Assembly (NCBI GenBank): GCA_964628455.1
Contig: CAZVPD010000010.1
Coordinates: forward strand, 1 to 42,674
Source: JAQVWU01 sp964628455
Lineage (GTDB): Bacteria; Bacillota; Clostridia; Oscillospirales; CAG-272
Direction: 5' to 3'
DNA: 42,674 nucleotides
The position numbers and the translations under genes were made by a program. Under the pieces are notes generated by a model. The model was not told the DNA's origin, ran no database searches, and saw nothing but the letters and a program-made list of their open reading frames with translations. Below are positions 1 through 8,612 of this stretch, piece after piece. Each line of letters begins with the position of its first letter. The first letter of the stretch is position 1.

Positions 1-50
1 GGCTTTTTTGTTATTCTGTTTTTAGCTTGTGCGTAATTTGCTTCTTTCAC
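1..50 (-). CDS. Partial CDS running off the left edge, product unknown
   Basis: A leftward reading frame opens with GTG at 50-48, six bases after an AAGAGG ribosome site, and stays open to the window edge (about 16 codons, lysine-rich start MKEANYAQ). A strong leftward promoter lies about 100 bases upstream. Too little is visible to name the protein. The start and ribosome site together make a real gene more likely than chance. Confidence 0.45.
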   Translation of the reverse strand, partial: MKEANYAQAKNRITKK

Positions 51-151
51 GCTATGCCTCTTGTCTCCGCAGAAAAATACGCGGTTATTTTATACAGCCG
101 TACGATCCGGCGGTAAATCACAGCTGAAGCATCCGGTTTATATCCGGGGTC

Positions 152-180
152 ATTATAGCATAAACCGTCCTGCTTGTCAA
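152..180 (-). promoter_or_regulatory. Consensus sigma-A promoter firing out of the window
   Basis: On the minus strand: TTGACA at 180-175, a 17-base spacer, TATAAT at 157-152, with an extended TG one base before the -10. This is a full consensus match. Transcription would start near 145 and give a leader of about 95 bases before the GTG at 50. It lies downstream of the D,D-carboxypeptidase terminator, so the left-edge gene is an independent unit. Confidence 0.8.
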
Positions 181-264
181 ACGATAAACCGTGTCCCGCT
201 TTTGATCCTGCCGGTCCGTTTCAAAAAGTCTCTTTAAGATTCCGTAATAAAAACGGGGCTCACA

Positions 265-313
265 GAAAAAAGGCAGAACATACCTGACCGCAGGAACGGA
301 AAATGTTCTGCCT
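265..313 (-). terminator. Intrinsic terminator of the carboxypeptidase gene
   Basis: An 11-bp perfect stem (303-313 with 271-281) is followed, reading leftward, by a run of T residues (271-266). It lies 20 bases past the stop of the carboxypeptidase gene and ends the xer-dac transcript. Confidence 0.8.
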
Positions 314-332
314 TATGCCTGTATTTGAGGAT

Positions 333-1496
333 TCAGGCGGGAGGAACCGCTGTCTCCGGAAGATCGGTTGTTTCCGGGGGATTCGTTGTTTCCGCCTGCG
401 GTGCATTATCGGCTGCGACTGTCCGGAAAACTTCATAGGCATCCATGACGTGGTACTGCGTTTCATAGGTTCCGTCACCGGCTCCGAGGGTAACAAGTAT
501 GAAATCCTTGAGAGCACCTTCGTAATCGATCGTCACAAAAGACGCGAGGCAGAGTTTCGCTTCAGGCGTATAACCTGTCTTACCGCCCAATACCGGATAC
601 ATTTCCAGCCCTGCTTTTTTAAAGGCCGACCTTACGGTCGATTTCATTTCCAGTCCTTGTTCGTGCATATTTGTGGGCGCCGTCGTATACTCGGACGCAG
701 ATATAATCTGCCGGAAAGTTTCGTTTTTAAGGGCATAAGCGAAAAGCATCGCCATTTCATAAGCGGTGGAATAATGTTTGGGATTGTGAAGCCCCGACGC
801 ATTGGTAAAAACAGTCTGTGCAAGCCCCAACTCCGACGCCTTTTCGTTCATAAGCTCAACGAAGGCTTCCTCGGAACCCGGCATGCTCTCTGTTGCCGAT
901 ACATAGCGGGCTAAAGCAAGCGTTGCATCCGCACCGGAGGTCAGCAGCGTACCGTAAAGCAGGTCAAGTACCGTAACTTCTTCTCCGGACATAAAACCGG
1001 CGATCGCGGCGTTTTCCGTTGCGGCTATTTCGAAAATATCGGCATCCATAACGATTTTTGCCGACAGGTCGGCAACCCGTTCCAGTGTTACGACGGCCGT
1101 CATGATTTTTGTAAGCGACGCCGGGAATGCGACCTTGTCTTTTTCGATATCCACAACGACCGTGCCGTCGCCGGAAATAAGCACAGCCATGGGGCTATAG
1201 GTGATTTCACCGAATATGTTTATAATTTCTTCGGTCACAGCCGTCTCGGCCTCGGATGACGGGATCGGGATGTCGGTATCCATCACGCCCGTTCCGTTCA
1301 TGAAAAAAGTATTGTATATACCGTTGCCCGCGTAAGACGTATCCACAAGGGTAAAAGCAGGCGACGAGAACAAAATTTTCAGAATTATAAATACCGCTGC
1401 GGTAAAAACAAGAAATACCGGAAGCAATATCGCCATACTGCCGGATTTCCTTTTTTTCATTTTATTTTTCATAGACCCTATACCGCGGTTTGTCAT
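333..1496 (-). CDS. D-alanyl-D-alanine carboxypeptidase (peptidase family S11)
   Basis: A penicillin-binding-protein type carboxypeptidase that trims the terminal D-Ala of peptidoglycan stem peptides outside the membrane. The protein (387 aa) has a single N-terminal membrane segment (about residues 20-43), the active-site SLTK box (Ser127, Lys130) and the KTG box (306-308). The second motif reads SGA at 187-189 where many relatives have SxN. The short C-terminal tail is rich in Thr, Pro and Glu. The first ATG (1496) has no obvious ribosome site; the second (1472) follows AGGG, so the protein may start eight residues later. It lies 24 bases behind the recombinase gene on the same strand and ends in a clear terminator, so the two are probably cotranscribed. 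Confidence 0.9.
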   Translation of the reverse strand: MTNRGIGSMKNKMKKRKSGSMAILLPVFLVFTAAVFIILKILFSSPAFTLVDTSYAGNGIYNTFFMNGTGVMDTDIPIPSSEAETAVTEEIINIFGEITYSPMAVLISGDGTVVVDIEKDKVAFPASLTKIMTAVVTLERVADLSAKIVMDADIFEIAATENAAIAGFMSGEEVTVLDLLYGTLLTSGADATLALARYVSATESMPGSEEAFVELMNEKASELGLAQTVFTNASGLHNPKHYSTAYEMAMLFAYALKNETFRQIISASEYTTAPTNMHEQGLEMKSTVRSAFKKAGLEMYPVLGGKTGYTPEAKLCLASFVTIDYEGALKDFILVTLGAGDGTYETQYHVMDAYEVFRTVAADNAPQAETTNPPETTDLPETAVPPA

Positions 1497-1520
1497 CCGG
1501 TTTTTGTTTTTTATTCATCT

Positions 1521-2516
1521 TTATTCTTTATCTTTCTTTTTTTTAACGGAATTCAGCGGATTCTCATCCATTGCCTTTGCCATCCCCTCGTCACTGACAT
1601 GGGTGTAAATCTGCGTGGTGTTGAGCTGTTCATGACCGAGTATATCTTTGAGAACACGGACATCCACCTTTCCGGTCTGATACATCAGGGTGGCTGCGGT
1701 GTGACGCAGTTTATGCACCGAAAAATGTCTGTTTTCCAGGCCGGCGGCCGCCAGATATTTATAAATCATCCATTGAACTGTTTTATGGCTGATCCGGCTG
1801 TGACGCGAAGAGAGGAAAAACGCGTTTTTGTCTTTGATCTCGGCATCGCCTGCGCGGTTTTTCAGGTAGTCTTCCATTACCTCACGGCAGGTTTCGTTTA
1901 AATAGATAATACGTTCTTTTTTACCTTTTCCGATCACTCTCATCGATCTGAATGAGCGGTCAATATCCGAGAGATTTATGTTCACAAGCTCCGAAAGCCG
2001 CATTCCGCAATTCAGAAAAAGAGTTATTATTGCATAATCGCGTATTCTTGTTTTCGACTCTGTATCCTGCCGAACTGCGGACAGCAGCATCATGCTTTCC
2101 TCGACTGTAAGATACTTCGGGAGTTCATTCCTTTTTGACGGGGGCGTATCGATGTTTTTTACGGGATTTTCTTCAAAATAACGCATTGAGACGGTCAGAT
2201 ATTTATAAAAGCTTTTTATGGACGAAAGCTTTCGTGCGCGCGACCTTGCGCTGTTGCGACGTATCTGTGCCGCGTACATAAAAAATTCATATATTTCCTC
2301 CCGGGTGACCGACCTTACAAAATCAATATCTTTGCCGGAAATGTCGATTGCGCCAAATTCGTCGGATGTCAGTTCGATGCCTTCGCGCTTCGCGGTGATA
2401 TATCGTAAAAACAGCAGCAAATCGTTTTCATATTCGCTGACGGTACCGTCCGAACGATTTTTGATCAGAAGCATGTGCCTCTTGAATTCCTCGATAATTA
2501 CCGGTGAATCCGACAA
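1521..2516 (-). CDS. Tyrosine recombinase, XerC/XerD-like
   Basis: Site-specific recombinase of the phage-integrase fold. The N-terminal SAM-like core-binding domain (about 1-120) is followed by a catalytic domain with all expected residues: Arg173 (CGMRLSEL), Lys197 (GKGKKE), His268-x-x-Arg271, His295 (LGHEQL) and Tyr304. At 331 aa it is about 30 residues longer than typical XerC. It starts with TTG, supported by GGGGG about eight bases upstream. No attachment site, excisionase or phage gene is nearby, so a chromosome-dimer-resolution type role is likelier than an element integrase. Which Xer it is cannot be settled without the rest of the genome. Confidence 0.85.
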   Translation of the reverse strand: MSDSPVIIEEFKRHMLLIKNRSDGTVSEYENDLLLFLRYITAKREGIELTSDEFGAIDISGKDIDFVRSVTREEIYEFFMYAAQIRRNSARSRARKLSSIKSFYKYLTVSMRYFEENPVKNIDTPPSKRNELPKYLTVEESMMLLSAVRQDTESKTRIRDYAIITLFLNCGMRLSELVNINLSDIDRSFRSMRVIGKGKKERIIYLNETCREVMEDYLKNRAGDAEIKDKNAFFLSSRHSRISHKTVQWMIYKYLAAAGLENRHFSVHKLRHTAATLMYQTGKVDVRVLKDILGHEQLNTTQIYTHVSDEGMAKAMDENPLNSVKKKKDKE

Positions 2517-2722
2517 ATAAAACGCCCCCTTTTATGTTATATGTATCTATTATTATATCTGACCCCGGGATTTTTTCATGGATAATATGTAAATTTTCAT
2601 TTGTACGCTTGTATTTTTAACAACTTTTCTTTAGAATTATTATACGGAAACATTCGATGAACGATGTTTTTTAACCGTATCGCAGTCCGGAATATCAAGA
2701 ATCACAGAAGGAATCGGTCTAT

Positions 2723-3310
2723 ATGTTTCAATTTTTAAAGACAAATTCATACATGATTACAAAAATGATGGTAAATCAACTCGGTATGACTGTATTCGGG
2801 CTGGTGCTTGCCATGGCAACATCTCAGAATGAAAAGCTTCTGTTGATAACGAGTATATTTTCCATCCTGTTTTACATGTTCCTGCTTTATACAATGTCCT
2901 GGGAAACAGGTACAACGGATAAGATCCGGATAGATGCCGGACGCATGAAGGAACAGCCGCAGAAATTTTTTCTGCTCTCCTTCATTGCGAATATCCTGAA
3001 TCTGCTGCTCGGTATACTGGCGGTATCCGGCTATATGCTGATCGACAAAAGCGAAGAAATATGGCTGCATCCCGAGTGGGCGGTCAATTTATACAGCGTC
3101 TGCAACGCCGCCGCGCGTTTTATTCAGGCTATGTACCTTGGACTCGTTCAATACTTCTCCCCGAATAATCCCGTTTCGCTTATTTTAATCGTGTTTCCCG
3201 CCGTCATCGTTTGCGGGTTCGGGTATATATTCGGTCTTCGCGGATACAGCCTGCACGGTATCTTCGGAATCAAAACCGGCGCGCCGAAGAAAAATCCCTC
3301 AAACAGATAA
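2723..3310 (+). CDS. Small integral membrane protein, unknown function
   Basis: 195 aa preceded by an AGAAGGA ribosome site. The hydropathy by eye suggests four membrane segments: about residues 20-32, 40-58, 88-108 and 142-168. The C-terminus is basic and probably cytoplasmic. I do not recognise the family and no catalytic motif is visible. It is divergent from the recombinase gene and upstream of radA, separated from it by 212 bases. Confidence 0.6.
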   Translation: MFQFLKTNSYMITKMMVNQLGMTVFGLVLAMATSQNEKLLLITSIFSILFYMFLLYTMSWETGTTDKIRIDAGRMKEQPQKFFLLSFIANILNLLLGILAVSGYMLIDKSEEIWLHPEWAVNLYSVCNAAARFIQAMYLGLVQYFSPNNPVSLILIVFPAVIVCGFGYIFGLRGYSLHGIFGIKTGAPKKNPSNR

Positions 3311-3522
3311 ATGCGTACTATCCGCCTGCAGCAGGCTGTCCGGTATTCAAAAACGGCAGAGACAAAACACATCAACCGAATATATCTGTTTTTCCCGTCA
3401 CGAGCCGTATGTAACGATATTGCTTTCCGGCGGGATTTTTTACAGCAATCTGCCCTGAACGGCCCGGTCGTGTAAAATCAGCCGGATAGCAGACGGGTCC
3501 CGATAAAGAAACAGGTGAAAAT

Positions 3523-4902
3523 ATGAAACAGCCGAAATCCGTATTCATATGTTCCGAGTGCGACGCGCAAAGCAGCAAATGGCTTGGCCGCTGTCCTACC
3601 TGCGGCGCGTGGAATACTTTTGAAGAAGTGCCTGCGGAACAGGAAACTCCGCAAAAGAATACGGTTCAGTCCGGATATTCCGAAATCCGGGCTGTGTCTT
3701 TATCCTCCGTCTGTATGCCCGAATATATTCGAGCTGCAACCGGTATCGGTGAACTTGACCGCGTATTGGGCGGAGGTCTTGTCGCCGGTTCCGTTGTGCT
3801 GCTTTCGGGTGAGCCGGGTATAGGAAAATCAACGCTTCTGATGCAGCTTTCGGGAGCTGTGGCGGATAATTCGATGAGGCGCGTTCTCTATGTATCGGGT
3901 GAGGAATCGCCGGGTCAGCTTAAGATGCGGGCCGAACGTCTGAAAATATCCGGCGACGGCATTTATATGCTGACGGACGGAGACATCGACAATATCCTGA
4001 AAGAAGCCGGTGAAATAAAACCGTCGGTTATTATAGCCGACTCGGTCCAGACGCTGACCGATTCAAGACTCTCTTCGACCGCCGGAAGTGTTTCGCAGGT
4101 GCGCGAAACGGCCGCCCGTCTGATCGCAAAGGCGAAAACCGACGGTGCCGCGGTCATTCTTGTCGGTCACATCAACAAGGAAGGCGGAATCGCCGGTCCC
4201 AAGGTACTCGAACATATGGTTGATGCCGTGCTTTATTTTGAAGGAGAACGCCGGTATGCCCACAGGATCATAAGAGCCGTTAAAAACCGTTTCGGTTCCA
4301 CAAACGAAATCGGCGTATTCGAAATGACCGAAACAGGATTGAATGAAGTGGCGAATCCGTCAGAAATGCTGCTCCGCGACCGTCCTACGGGAGTTTCGGG
4401 CAATTGCGCCGTATGTGTCATGGAAGGCAGCCGTCCGATCATCGCAGAGATACAGGCACTGGCGACCCCTACGGTATTCCCTTCACCGAGGCGGACCGCA
4501 AACGGGGCTGACTACAACAGGATGTGCCTGCTGCTCGCCGTCCTCGAAAAAAGACTCGGCCTGCGTTTTTCAGCACAGGACATCTATCTGAATGTGGTCG
4601 GAGGTCTGCAGATCGACGAACCGGCAGCAGATCTGGCAGCGGCAATGGCCATGATTTCGAGCCTGCTTGACAAACCTCTTCCGGACGATATGATCGCAGT
4701 CGGCGAAATCGGTCTGTCCGGGGAATGCCGGGCTGTTTCAAACACAGAACAAAGGGTAAAGGAAGCGGAAAGACTGGGCTTTTCGAAAATCGTTTTACCG
4801 AGGCGCTCGGTCGAGAAAATACACTCAGCCGGACGCATTAAATTAATTCCTGTAAAAAGCATATATGAAGCGATCACACTGTTCGATAAAAAGCAGCCAT
4901 AA
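3523..4902 (+). CDS. radA: DNA repair protein RadA
   Basis: RecA-related branch-migration ATPase for recombination intermediates. The 459 aa match the family length. An N-terminal four-cysteine zinc finger (CSEC...CPTC, residues 10-30) precedes the ATPase with Walker A GEPGIGKST (96-104). The RadA-specific KNRFGSTNE motif comes next. The C-terminal Lon-protease-like domain includes the NVVGG and GEIGLSGE segments. A ribosome site (AGGTG) precedes the ATG. Its last bases overlap the arm of a hairpin that acts as terminator for the opposing gene. Confidence 0.97.
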   Translation: MKQPKSVFICSECDAQSSKWLGRCPTCGAWNTFEEVPAEQETPQKNTVQSGYSEIRAVSLSSVCMPEYIRAATGIGELDRVLGGGLVAGSVVLLSGEPGIGKSTLLMQLSGAVADNSMRRVLYVSGEESPGQLKMRAERLKISGDGIYMLTDGDIDNILKEAGEIKPSVIIADSVQTLTDSRLSSTAGSVSQVRETAARLIAKAKTDGAAVILVGHINKEGGIAGPKVLEHMVDAVLYFEGERRYAHRIIRAVKNRFGSTNEIGVFEMTETGLNEVANPSEMLLRDRPTGVSGNCAVCVMEGSRPIIAEIQALATPTVFPSPRRTANGADYNRMCLLLAVLEKRLGLRFSAQDIYLNVVGGLQIDEPAADLAAAMAMISSLLDKPLPDDMIAVGEIGLSGECRAVSNTEQRVKEAERLGFSKIVLPRRSVEKIHSAGRIKLIPVKSIYEAITLFDKKQP

Positions 4903-4936
4903 AAAAGGCTTATTGCGGTTCTCCCGCAATAAGCCT
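4901..4936 (-). terminator. Intrinsic terminator for the gene convergent with radA
   Basis: A perfect 13-bp stem (4924-4936 with 4906-4918) and short loop are followed leftward by six T (A-run at 4901-4906). Only the leftward direction has the T-tail, so it serves the gene ending at 4955. The tail overlaps the radA stop codon; rightward the same hairpin lacks a T-run. Confidence 0.85.
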
Positions 4937-4954
4937 GCCGGGATACCGGCAAAA

Positions 4955-5266
4955 TCATTCGCCGTCCGGCGTTCGGTAGGCTATGTGATGAGCTTTTGCG
5001 TATTTGATCAGTTCATCGGCATATGCAGCGAATGCCTCGGGTCCTTCGAGATACTCGAAAATTTCAAGTCTTTTATTGAGACCCTGCGCGGTGATCACTA
5101 TACATTTGGTTTCGATTTTTTTAAAGCCGAACAGTTTGGAGATTGTTCGCCGGTCAATATGTATGGTTGAAATATCGGAAGCAGACATTGCGTGCGACTC
5201 CACATCCTTGCCCGATGTGTCAAGGAACATAACTATATTTCCCTGAATCTCTATTTTTTTCTCCAT
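4955..5266 (-). CDS. Small conserved-type protein of unknown function
   Basis: A 103-aa soluble protein if the ATG at 5266 is used. That start sits seven bases after AAAGGGAG, while the longer frame beginning at 5320 has no ribosome site. The gene has its own promoter and its own terminator, which supports it being real. The sequence alternates short beta-like stretches with a C-terminal helix (EAFAAYADELIKYAKAHH). It has no cysteine, membrane segment or recognised motif. The fold resembles small PH-like or stress-type domains only vaguely, so no function is proposed. Confidence 0.65.
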   Translation of the reverse strand: MEKKIEIQGNIVMFLDTSGKDVESHAMSASDISTIHIDRRTISKLFGFKKIETKCIVITAQGLNKRLEIFEYLEGPEAFAAYADELIKYAKAHHIAYRTPDGE

Positions 5267-5320
5267 GGCATACGCTCCCTTTCCGTTTTTTATATAAAAA
5301 TAATGATACTGCTGACACAT

Positions 5321-5348
5321 ATTATACTATATATGAAGCATAAGTCAA
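5321..5348 (-). promoter_or_regulatory. Promoter of the 103-aa gene
   Basis: Minus strand: TTGACT at 5348-5343, a 16-base spacer and TATAAT at 5326-5321. It is followed about 55 bases later by the ribosome site and ATG of the gene at 5266. Confidence 0.7.
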
Positions 5349-5428
5349 TATAATTATTGATATTTGACAGTAAAAGACGGTTTTCCGCATTACGGAAATC
5401 AAAATAAATGAAAGTATTCGGATAATCT

Positions 5429-5983
5429 ATGACATCAGATAAAAAAAGAGCTAAGCTGCTTGTTTTCTCGGATTCGCACGGAGACACGCGTTTCATGGCC
5501 GAAGCGATGCGTATGCACGCGACTTCCTCGGATATCATCATTCATCTCGGAGACGGCGCCGATGATCTCGGTCCCCTGCGGGAAAAATATACCGGCGCGG
5601 AATATCTGTGCATCGCGGGCAATCATGAAAATCATTTGTTTGCGCTGCAATCAAAGAAAAACCGTTTTCCTTCGCTGCTGTTTCGCGAAATTTGCGGACT
5701 CCGGCTGATGCTGTGTCACGGACACCGTTACGGCGTCAAGTACGGATATGAAACGCTTATTGCCGCAGGCTGTAAAGAGAAGGCGGATATCGTTCTGTTC
5801 GGACATACGCATCAAAGCTATCAGCAATATATTCCGTGTGAAGAGAGTTCTTTTCCGGAAACATCAAAGAGCCTGCGCTTATTCTGCCCGGGCAGTATTT
5901 CGGTTCCCGCCATCGGATTTCCTTCGTACGGTATTATCGATATACGCGAAAACGGAATTTTAATGACAAACGCCGAATGTTAA
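5429..5983 (+). CDS. Metallophosphoesterase, YfcE/MJ0936-type
   Basis: Small calcineurin-fold phosphoesterase (184 aa). The metal-binding motifs appear in order: D-x-H in FSDSHGD (about residues 14-19), GD in HLGDGADD, GNHE in IAGNHENH, LCHGH, and the C-terminal GHTH (about 127-130). Family members are cytoplasmic phosphodiesterases or phosphatases with dinuclear Mn or Fe centres; the physiological substrate cannot be read from sequence. It is divergent from the 103-aa gene. In many Firmicutes this family sits beside rph or a nucleotide pyrophosphatase, which are not here. Confidence 0.88.
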   Translation: MTSDKKRAKLLVFSDSHGDTRFMAEAMRMHATSSDIIIHLGDGADDLGPLREKYTGAEYLCIAGNHENHLFALQSKKNRFPSLLFREICGLRLMLCHGHRYGVKYGYETLIAAGCKEKADIVLFGHTHQSYQQYIPCEESSFPETSKSLRLFCPGSISVPAIGFPSYGIIDIRENGILMTNAEC

Positions 5984-6009
5984 CGATATAAAAATATATG
6001 ATTAACATA

Positions 6010-6038
6010 TTGACATAGTATTAATTTTATGATACACT
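6010..6038 (+). promoter_or_regulatory. Extended -10 sigma-A promoter
   Basis: TTGACA at 6010-6015, a 17-base spacer ending in TGA, then TACACT at 6033-6038, giving an extended -10 (TGnTACACT). It lies just past the phosphoesterase stop and reads into 6045-6458. Confidence 0.6.
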
Positions 6039-6044
6039 GAGTTC

Positions 6045-6251
6045 AGATAAAACACCGCATCAGCGGAAACGAAGGGAGCTGTTTAATAAATGAATGCTCA
6101 TGAATCGGCGGCCGATAAATAAAACCGAATAACGGCAGGACATAAGACGTTTGTTTTGTTTTGCCGTACAGTAACCTTTCGTGAATACTGTTTTCAGGTT
6201 TGAAAATCATTTTCAGACTTCAGACACATCCGGACAGGCGTGTCTTTTTTT
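6045..6251 (+). ncRNA. Candidate non-coding RNA or leader upstream of rsgA
   Basis: The 475 bases between the phosphoesterase and rsgA contain a promoter (6010-6038) and, about 200 bases on, an AGACAC/GTGTCT hairpin followed by seven T (6222-6251). Between them are a CGGCA/TGCCG stem and an ACAGTA/TACTGT hairpin ending in TTTT. A ten-codon frame (MNAHESAADK, 6090-6122) follows AGGGAG at 11 bases and could be a leader peptide. No known RNA family is recognised. From 6252 to 6458 I see only an AT-rich hairpin (TTTTATGC/GCATAAAA, 6248-6269) and the rsgA ribosome site. Confidence 0.4.
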
Positions 6252-6458
6252 ATGCTCCCGGGCATAAAAAACCGCCGTTCCCATCTGCCGCAGAAACAGC
6301 CGCGCAAAGGCTGCTTTCCGCGGTATTTTTATGCCGTTTTTAAATGAAATACGCTTTGAAATTCGCGTCAAAAACAAAAAACAGCAGCACCTCATGCTGA
6401 ATAGCCCTATCAACCGAAATAAAAATATCATCAATAATAAAAAAAAAGGAAGAAAACA

Positions 6459-7523
6459 TTGACTGATTTAAAAGAATACGGATTTGATCCGGCCATGATG
6501 CCGGAATACGCGGACGGTATGCCCGCGCGTATTACAGCTGTCCATAAAGAACGCTACGCGTTAATCTGCGGTTACGGTCCGGTCTACGGCAGATTAAAAG
6601 CAGGCACTTACTTCGGAGACACACCTGAATCCTTCCCGACCACAGGCGATTTTGTTCTGATCACCCATAACTTAAGCGGCGACAGTCAGATCATAAAAAC
6701 ACTGGACCGCAAATCCTATTTTTCACGGCGGGATCCGACACCGGGGCGCGGGGAACAGGCTGTCGCGGCGAATTTTGATTACGTTTTTATCATGGCGTCG
6801 CTGAACTTTGATTTTAATATCAGAAGAATGGAACGCTACATGACTCTTGCACGGCAAAGCGGAGCCGTTGCCGTTGTTGTTCTGACGAAGGCCGATCTGG
6901 CCGATGATTTCGCAGAACAAGTCCGGGCAGCGGAAAAGACTGCGGCGGGAGCCCGCATTCATGTTGTAAGCGCAAAAACCGGCTTCGGATTAGCGGAGCT
7001 TTCGGACTATATGCAGCCCCGCAAAACAATCGTTTTTCTCGGCTCATCGGGGGTAGGAAAATCGAGTCTTGTAAACGTATTAGCGAGTGAGGAGATCATG
7101 CCGGTAAATGATATCCGCGAAGACGATTCAAAAGGCCGCCACACCACATCTCTTCGCCAGCTTATCATGCTGAAAAACGGCGTTATGATCATCGACACTC
7201 CCGGTATGCGCGAACTCGGTATGTGGGATGTTTCGTCGGGTCTCGGACAAGCGTTTACCGATGTGGAAGCATTTTTCGGCCATTGCAGGTTCAGCGACTG
7301 CCTGCACGAAAGCGAACCGGGATGCGCCGTAAAAGAAGCACTTTCGACAGGTCTGCTCACACAGGAGCGGTGGGACAGTTATCAGAAACTGAAACACGAA
7401 GCCAGATACACGGACAATAAAACGGACTATATGCGTCAAAAACAACAGTGGCATAAATCCATAGCCGTGCAGATAAAACAGCGCAGAAAAGCCGAGAATT
7501 ATAAAAGCAAAGAAAACAGCTGA
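6459..7523 (+). CDS. rsgA: Ribosome small-subunit-dependent GTPase A
   Basis: Circularly permuted GTPase that checks 30S subunit maturation. The order is OB-like N-terminal domain (about 20-100), G4 TKAD before G1 GSSGVGKSS (195-203), G3 DTPG (MIIDTPGMREL), then a C-terminal zinc site with Cys-His-Cys spacing (HCRFSDCLHESEPGC). The 354 aa fit the longer RsgA clade. The start is TTG, placed by AAAGGAAGA six bases upstream; there is no ATG at an equivalent position. The basic tail KQRRKAENYKSK is typical. It ends before a GC-rich hairpin. Confidence 0.95.
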   Translation: MTDLKEYGFDPAMMPEYADGMPARITAVHKERYALICGYGPVYGRLKAGTYFGDTPESFPTTGDFVLITHNLSGDSQIIKTLDRKSYFSRRDPTPGRGEQAVAANFDYVFIMASLNFDFNIRRMERYMTLARQSGAVAVVVLTKADLADDFAEQVRAAEKTAAGARIHVVSAKTGFGLAELSDYMQPRKTIVFLGSSGVGKSSLVNVLASEEIMPVNDIREDDSKGRHTTSLRQLIMLKNGVMIIDTPGMRELGMWDVSSGLGQAFTDVEAFFGHCRFSDCLHESEPGCAVKEALSTGLLTQERWDSYQKLKHEARYTDNKTDYMRQKQQWHKSIAVQIKQRRKAENYKSKENS

Positions 7524-7548
7524 CGAAAAAGCAACCGTGTTGAAAACA

Positions 7549-7578
7549 GCCCCGCCGGGACAACATAAACCGCGGGGC
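7549..7578 (+). terminator. Probable terminator after rsgA
   Basis: A seven-bp GC stem GCCCCGC/GCGGGGC with a 16-base loop starts 26 bases after the rsgA stop. The T-tail is weak (GTGTGTTTATT), so termination efficiency is uncertain. Confidence 0.5.
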
Positions 7579-7661
7579 CGTGTGTTTATTGAATACGGAC
7601 GGCAGGCTAATATCTTCGGCAAAGCCGAAAAATCGAACATCGGTCCGGTAAAAAATCAAAA

Positions 7662-8177
7662 TCAACGTTTCAGGAATGTGCTGTCGAGAGAAAGCGGCAG
7701 CTTAAAATCATAGCCTCGCCTGTTCATGGAGTGAAGTTTGAATAAAAGCAGTTCCGGCATGACGCTCAGACTGCGGCTCATATTGAAGAAGTCGCCGTCC
7801 GTGTTCTTTTCCGCATCCCGAATGTCCTCATCCGACAAAAGCAACTCGGCGCAGAATAAATTGGCTTCATATTCATGCCGTGTGTTGACAATAAACATGG
7901 CGCTGTCACGTATAGGACCGGCTTTGGCCATTTCTTTATGAAGAATAAAATGGGCGAGTTCATGAGCAGCGACGATGCGCTTTTCCTCACGGGGGAGCCT
8001 TGCGTTTAAAACAATAAAATCGCTGCGCAGCGAATGAAAATAATAACCCTTGAGATTGTTATACCGGTCGCTGTATTTGATGATCGCTCCGGACCTCTTC
8101 AGAACATGAAAAGGGTCGCGCGTAGCGTACTTTTTGATAATTCTCTTTACTTCGGCATTAATATATTCATATGCCAT
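7662..8177 (-). CDS. ImmA/IrrE-family metalloprotease
   Basis: Zinc peptidase-like protein with HELAH (His75, Glu76, His79 counted from the longer frame) and a downstream glutamate in the NTRHEYEANLFCAELL helix, the standard third-ligand region. Family members such as ImmA of ICEBs1 cleave or inactivate a partner XRE repressor. The ATG at 8177 is chosen because CAGGTG lies six bases before it; the upstream GTG at 8186 is part of that ribosome site. The start is only 15 bases after the stop of the XRE gene, so the two form an operon and probably a repressor/anti-repressor pair. The protein has 171 aa. Confidence 0.85.
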   Translation of the reverse strand: MAYEYINAEVKRIIKKYATRDPFHVLKRSGAIIKYSDRYNNLKGYYFHSLRSDFIVLNARLPREEKRIVAAHELAHFILHKEMAKAGPIRDSAMFIVNTRHEYEANLFCAELLLSDEDIRDAEKNTDGDFFNMSRSLSVMPELLLFKLHSMNRRGYDFKLPLSLDSTFLKR

Positions 8178-8192
8178 ACAACACACCTGCCG

Positions 8193-8600
8193 TTAAACTT
8201 TCCGGCGCTTTTCAGGCGTGTATTTTTTGGCGTTTTCTTTGGATTCCAGATATAATTCGCGGATTTCGAGAAGGAAAGCCGTTTTATCTTCGTCATCAGG
8301 GTCCCCACCGGCAAACAGCGCCGCGCTCCTCCCGATCAGCTCGCGCGCCTCCGATTCGCCCCGGTTTCCGTATTTTATTCTGACATCCGTTAAAAATTCC
8401 TCCTCTTCGGTCAGAAGGAAATTTATCCCGATCTTTAATTGTTCGGCAAGGCGGAAATAGATATCTTTTTGGCGCGGGCGGCGGTTCCCTGTCTCATACC
8501 CCATGATTGTACGCCCGCTCAATCCCACGGCATTTCCGAGTTCGGTCTGCGTCAGACCCGCCTTTATACGCGCCGATTGTAATTTCTCGCAGAATTCCAT
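8193..8600 (-). CDS. XRE-family transcriptional regulator
   Basis: 135 aa with an N-terminal lambda-repressor-like HTH (about residues 7-60; recognition helix near GLSGRTIMGYETG). A charged, mainly helical C-terminal part follows, which in ImmR-type repressors is the region cut by the partner protease. It is the first gene of a two-gene operon with an ImmA-like protease. Its own promoter carries several GTGAA/TTCAC half-sites, which fits autoregulation. No mobile-element genes are adjacent, so this may be a chromosomal stress switch or the remnant of an element. Confidence 0.85.
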   Translation of the reverse strand: MEFCEKLQSARIKAGLTQTELGNAVGLSGRTIMGYETGNRRPRQKDIYFRLAEQLKIGINFLLTEEEEFLTDVRIKYGNRGESEARELIGRSAALFAGGDPDDEDKTAFLLEIRELYLESKENAKKYTPEKRRKV

Positions 8601-8612
8601 TTATATATCTCC

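Noticed and set aside
1521..2516. Integrase of a mobile element or prophage
   Set aside because: No attachment repeats, excisionase or phage genes are adjacent, and the gene is joined to a housekeeping carboxypeptidase gene; a Xer-type role is more likely.
6213..6434. 73-aa minus-strand frame downstream of the 6.0 kb RNA
   Set aside because: It has no ribosome site, and part of it is the terminator and an AT hairpin.
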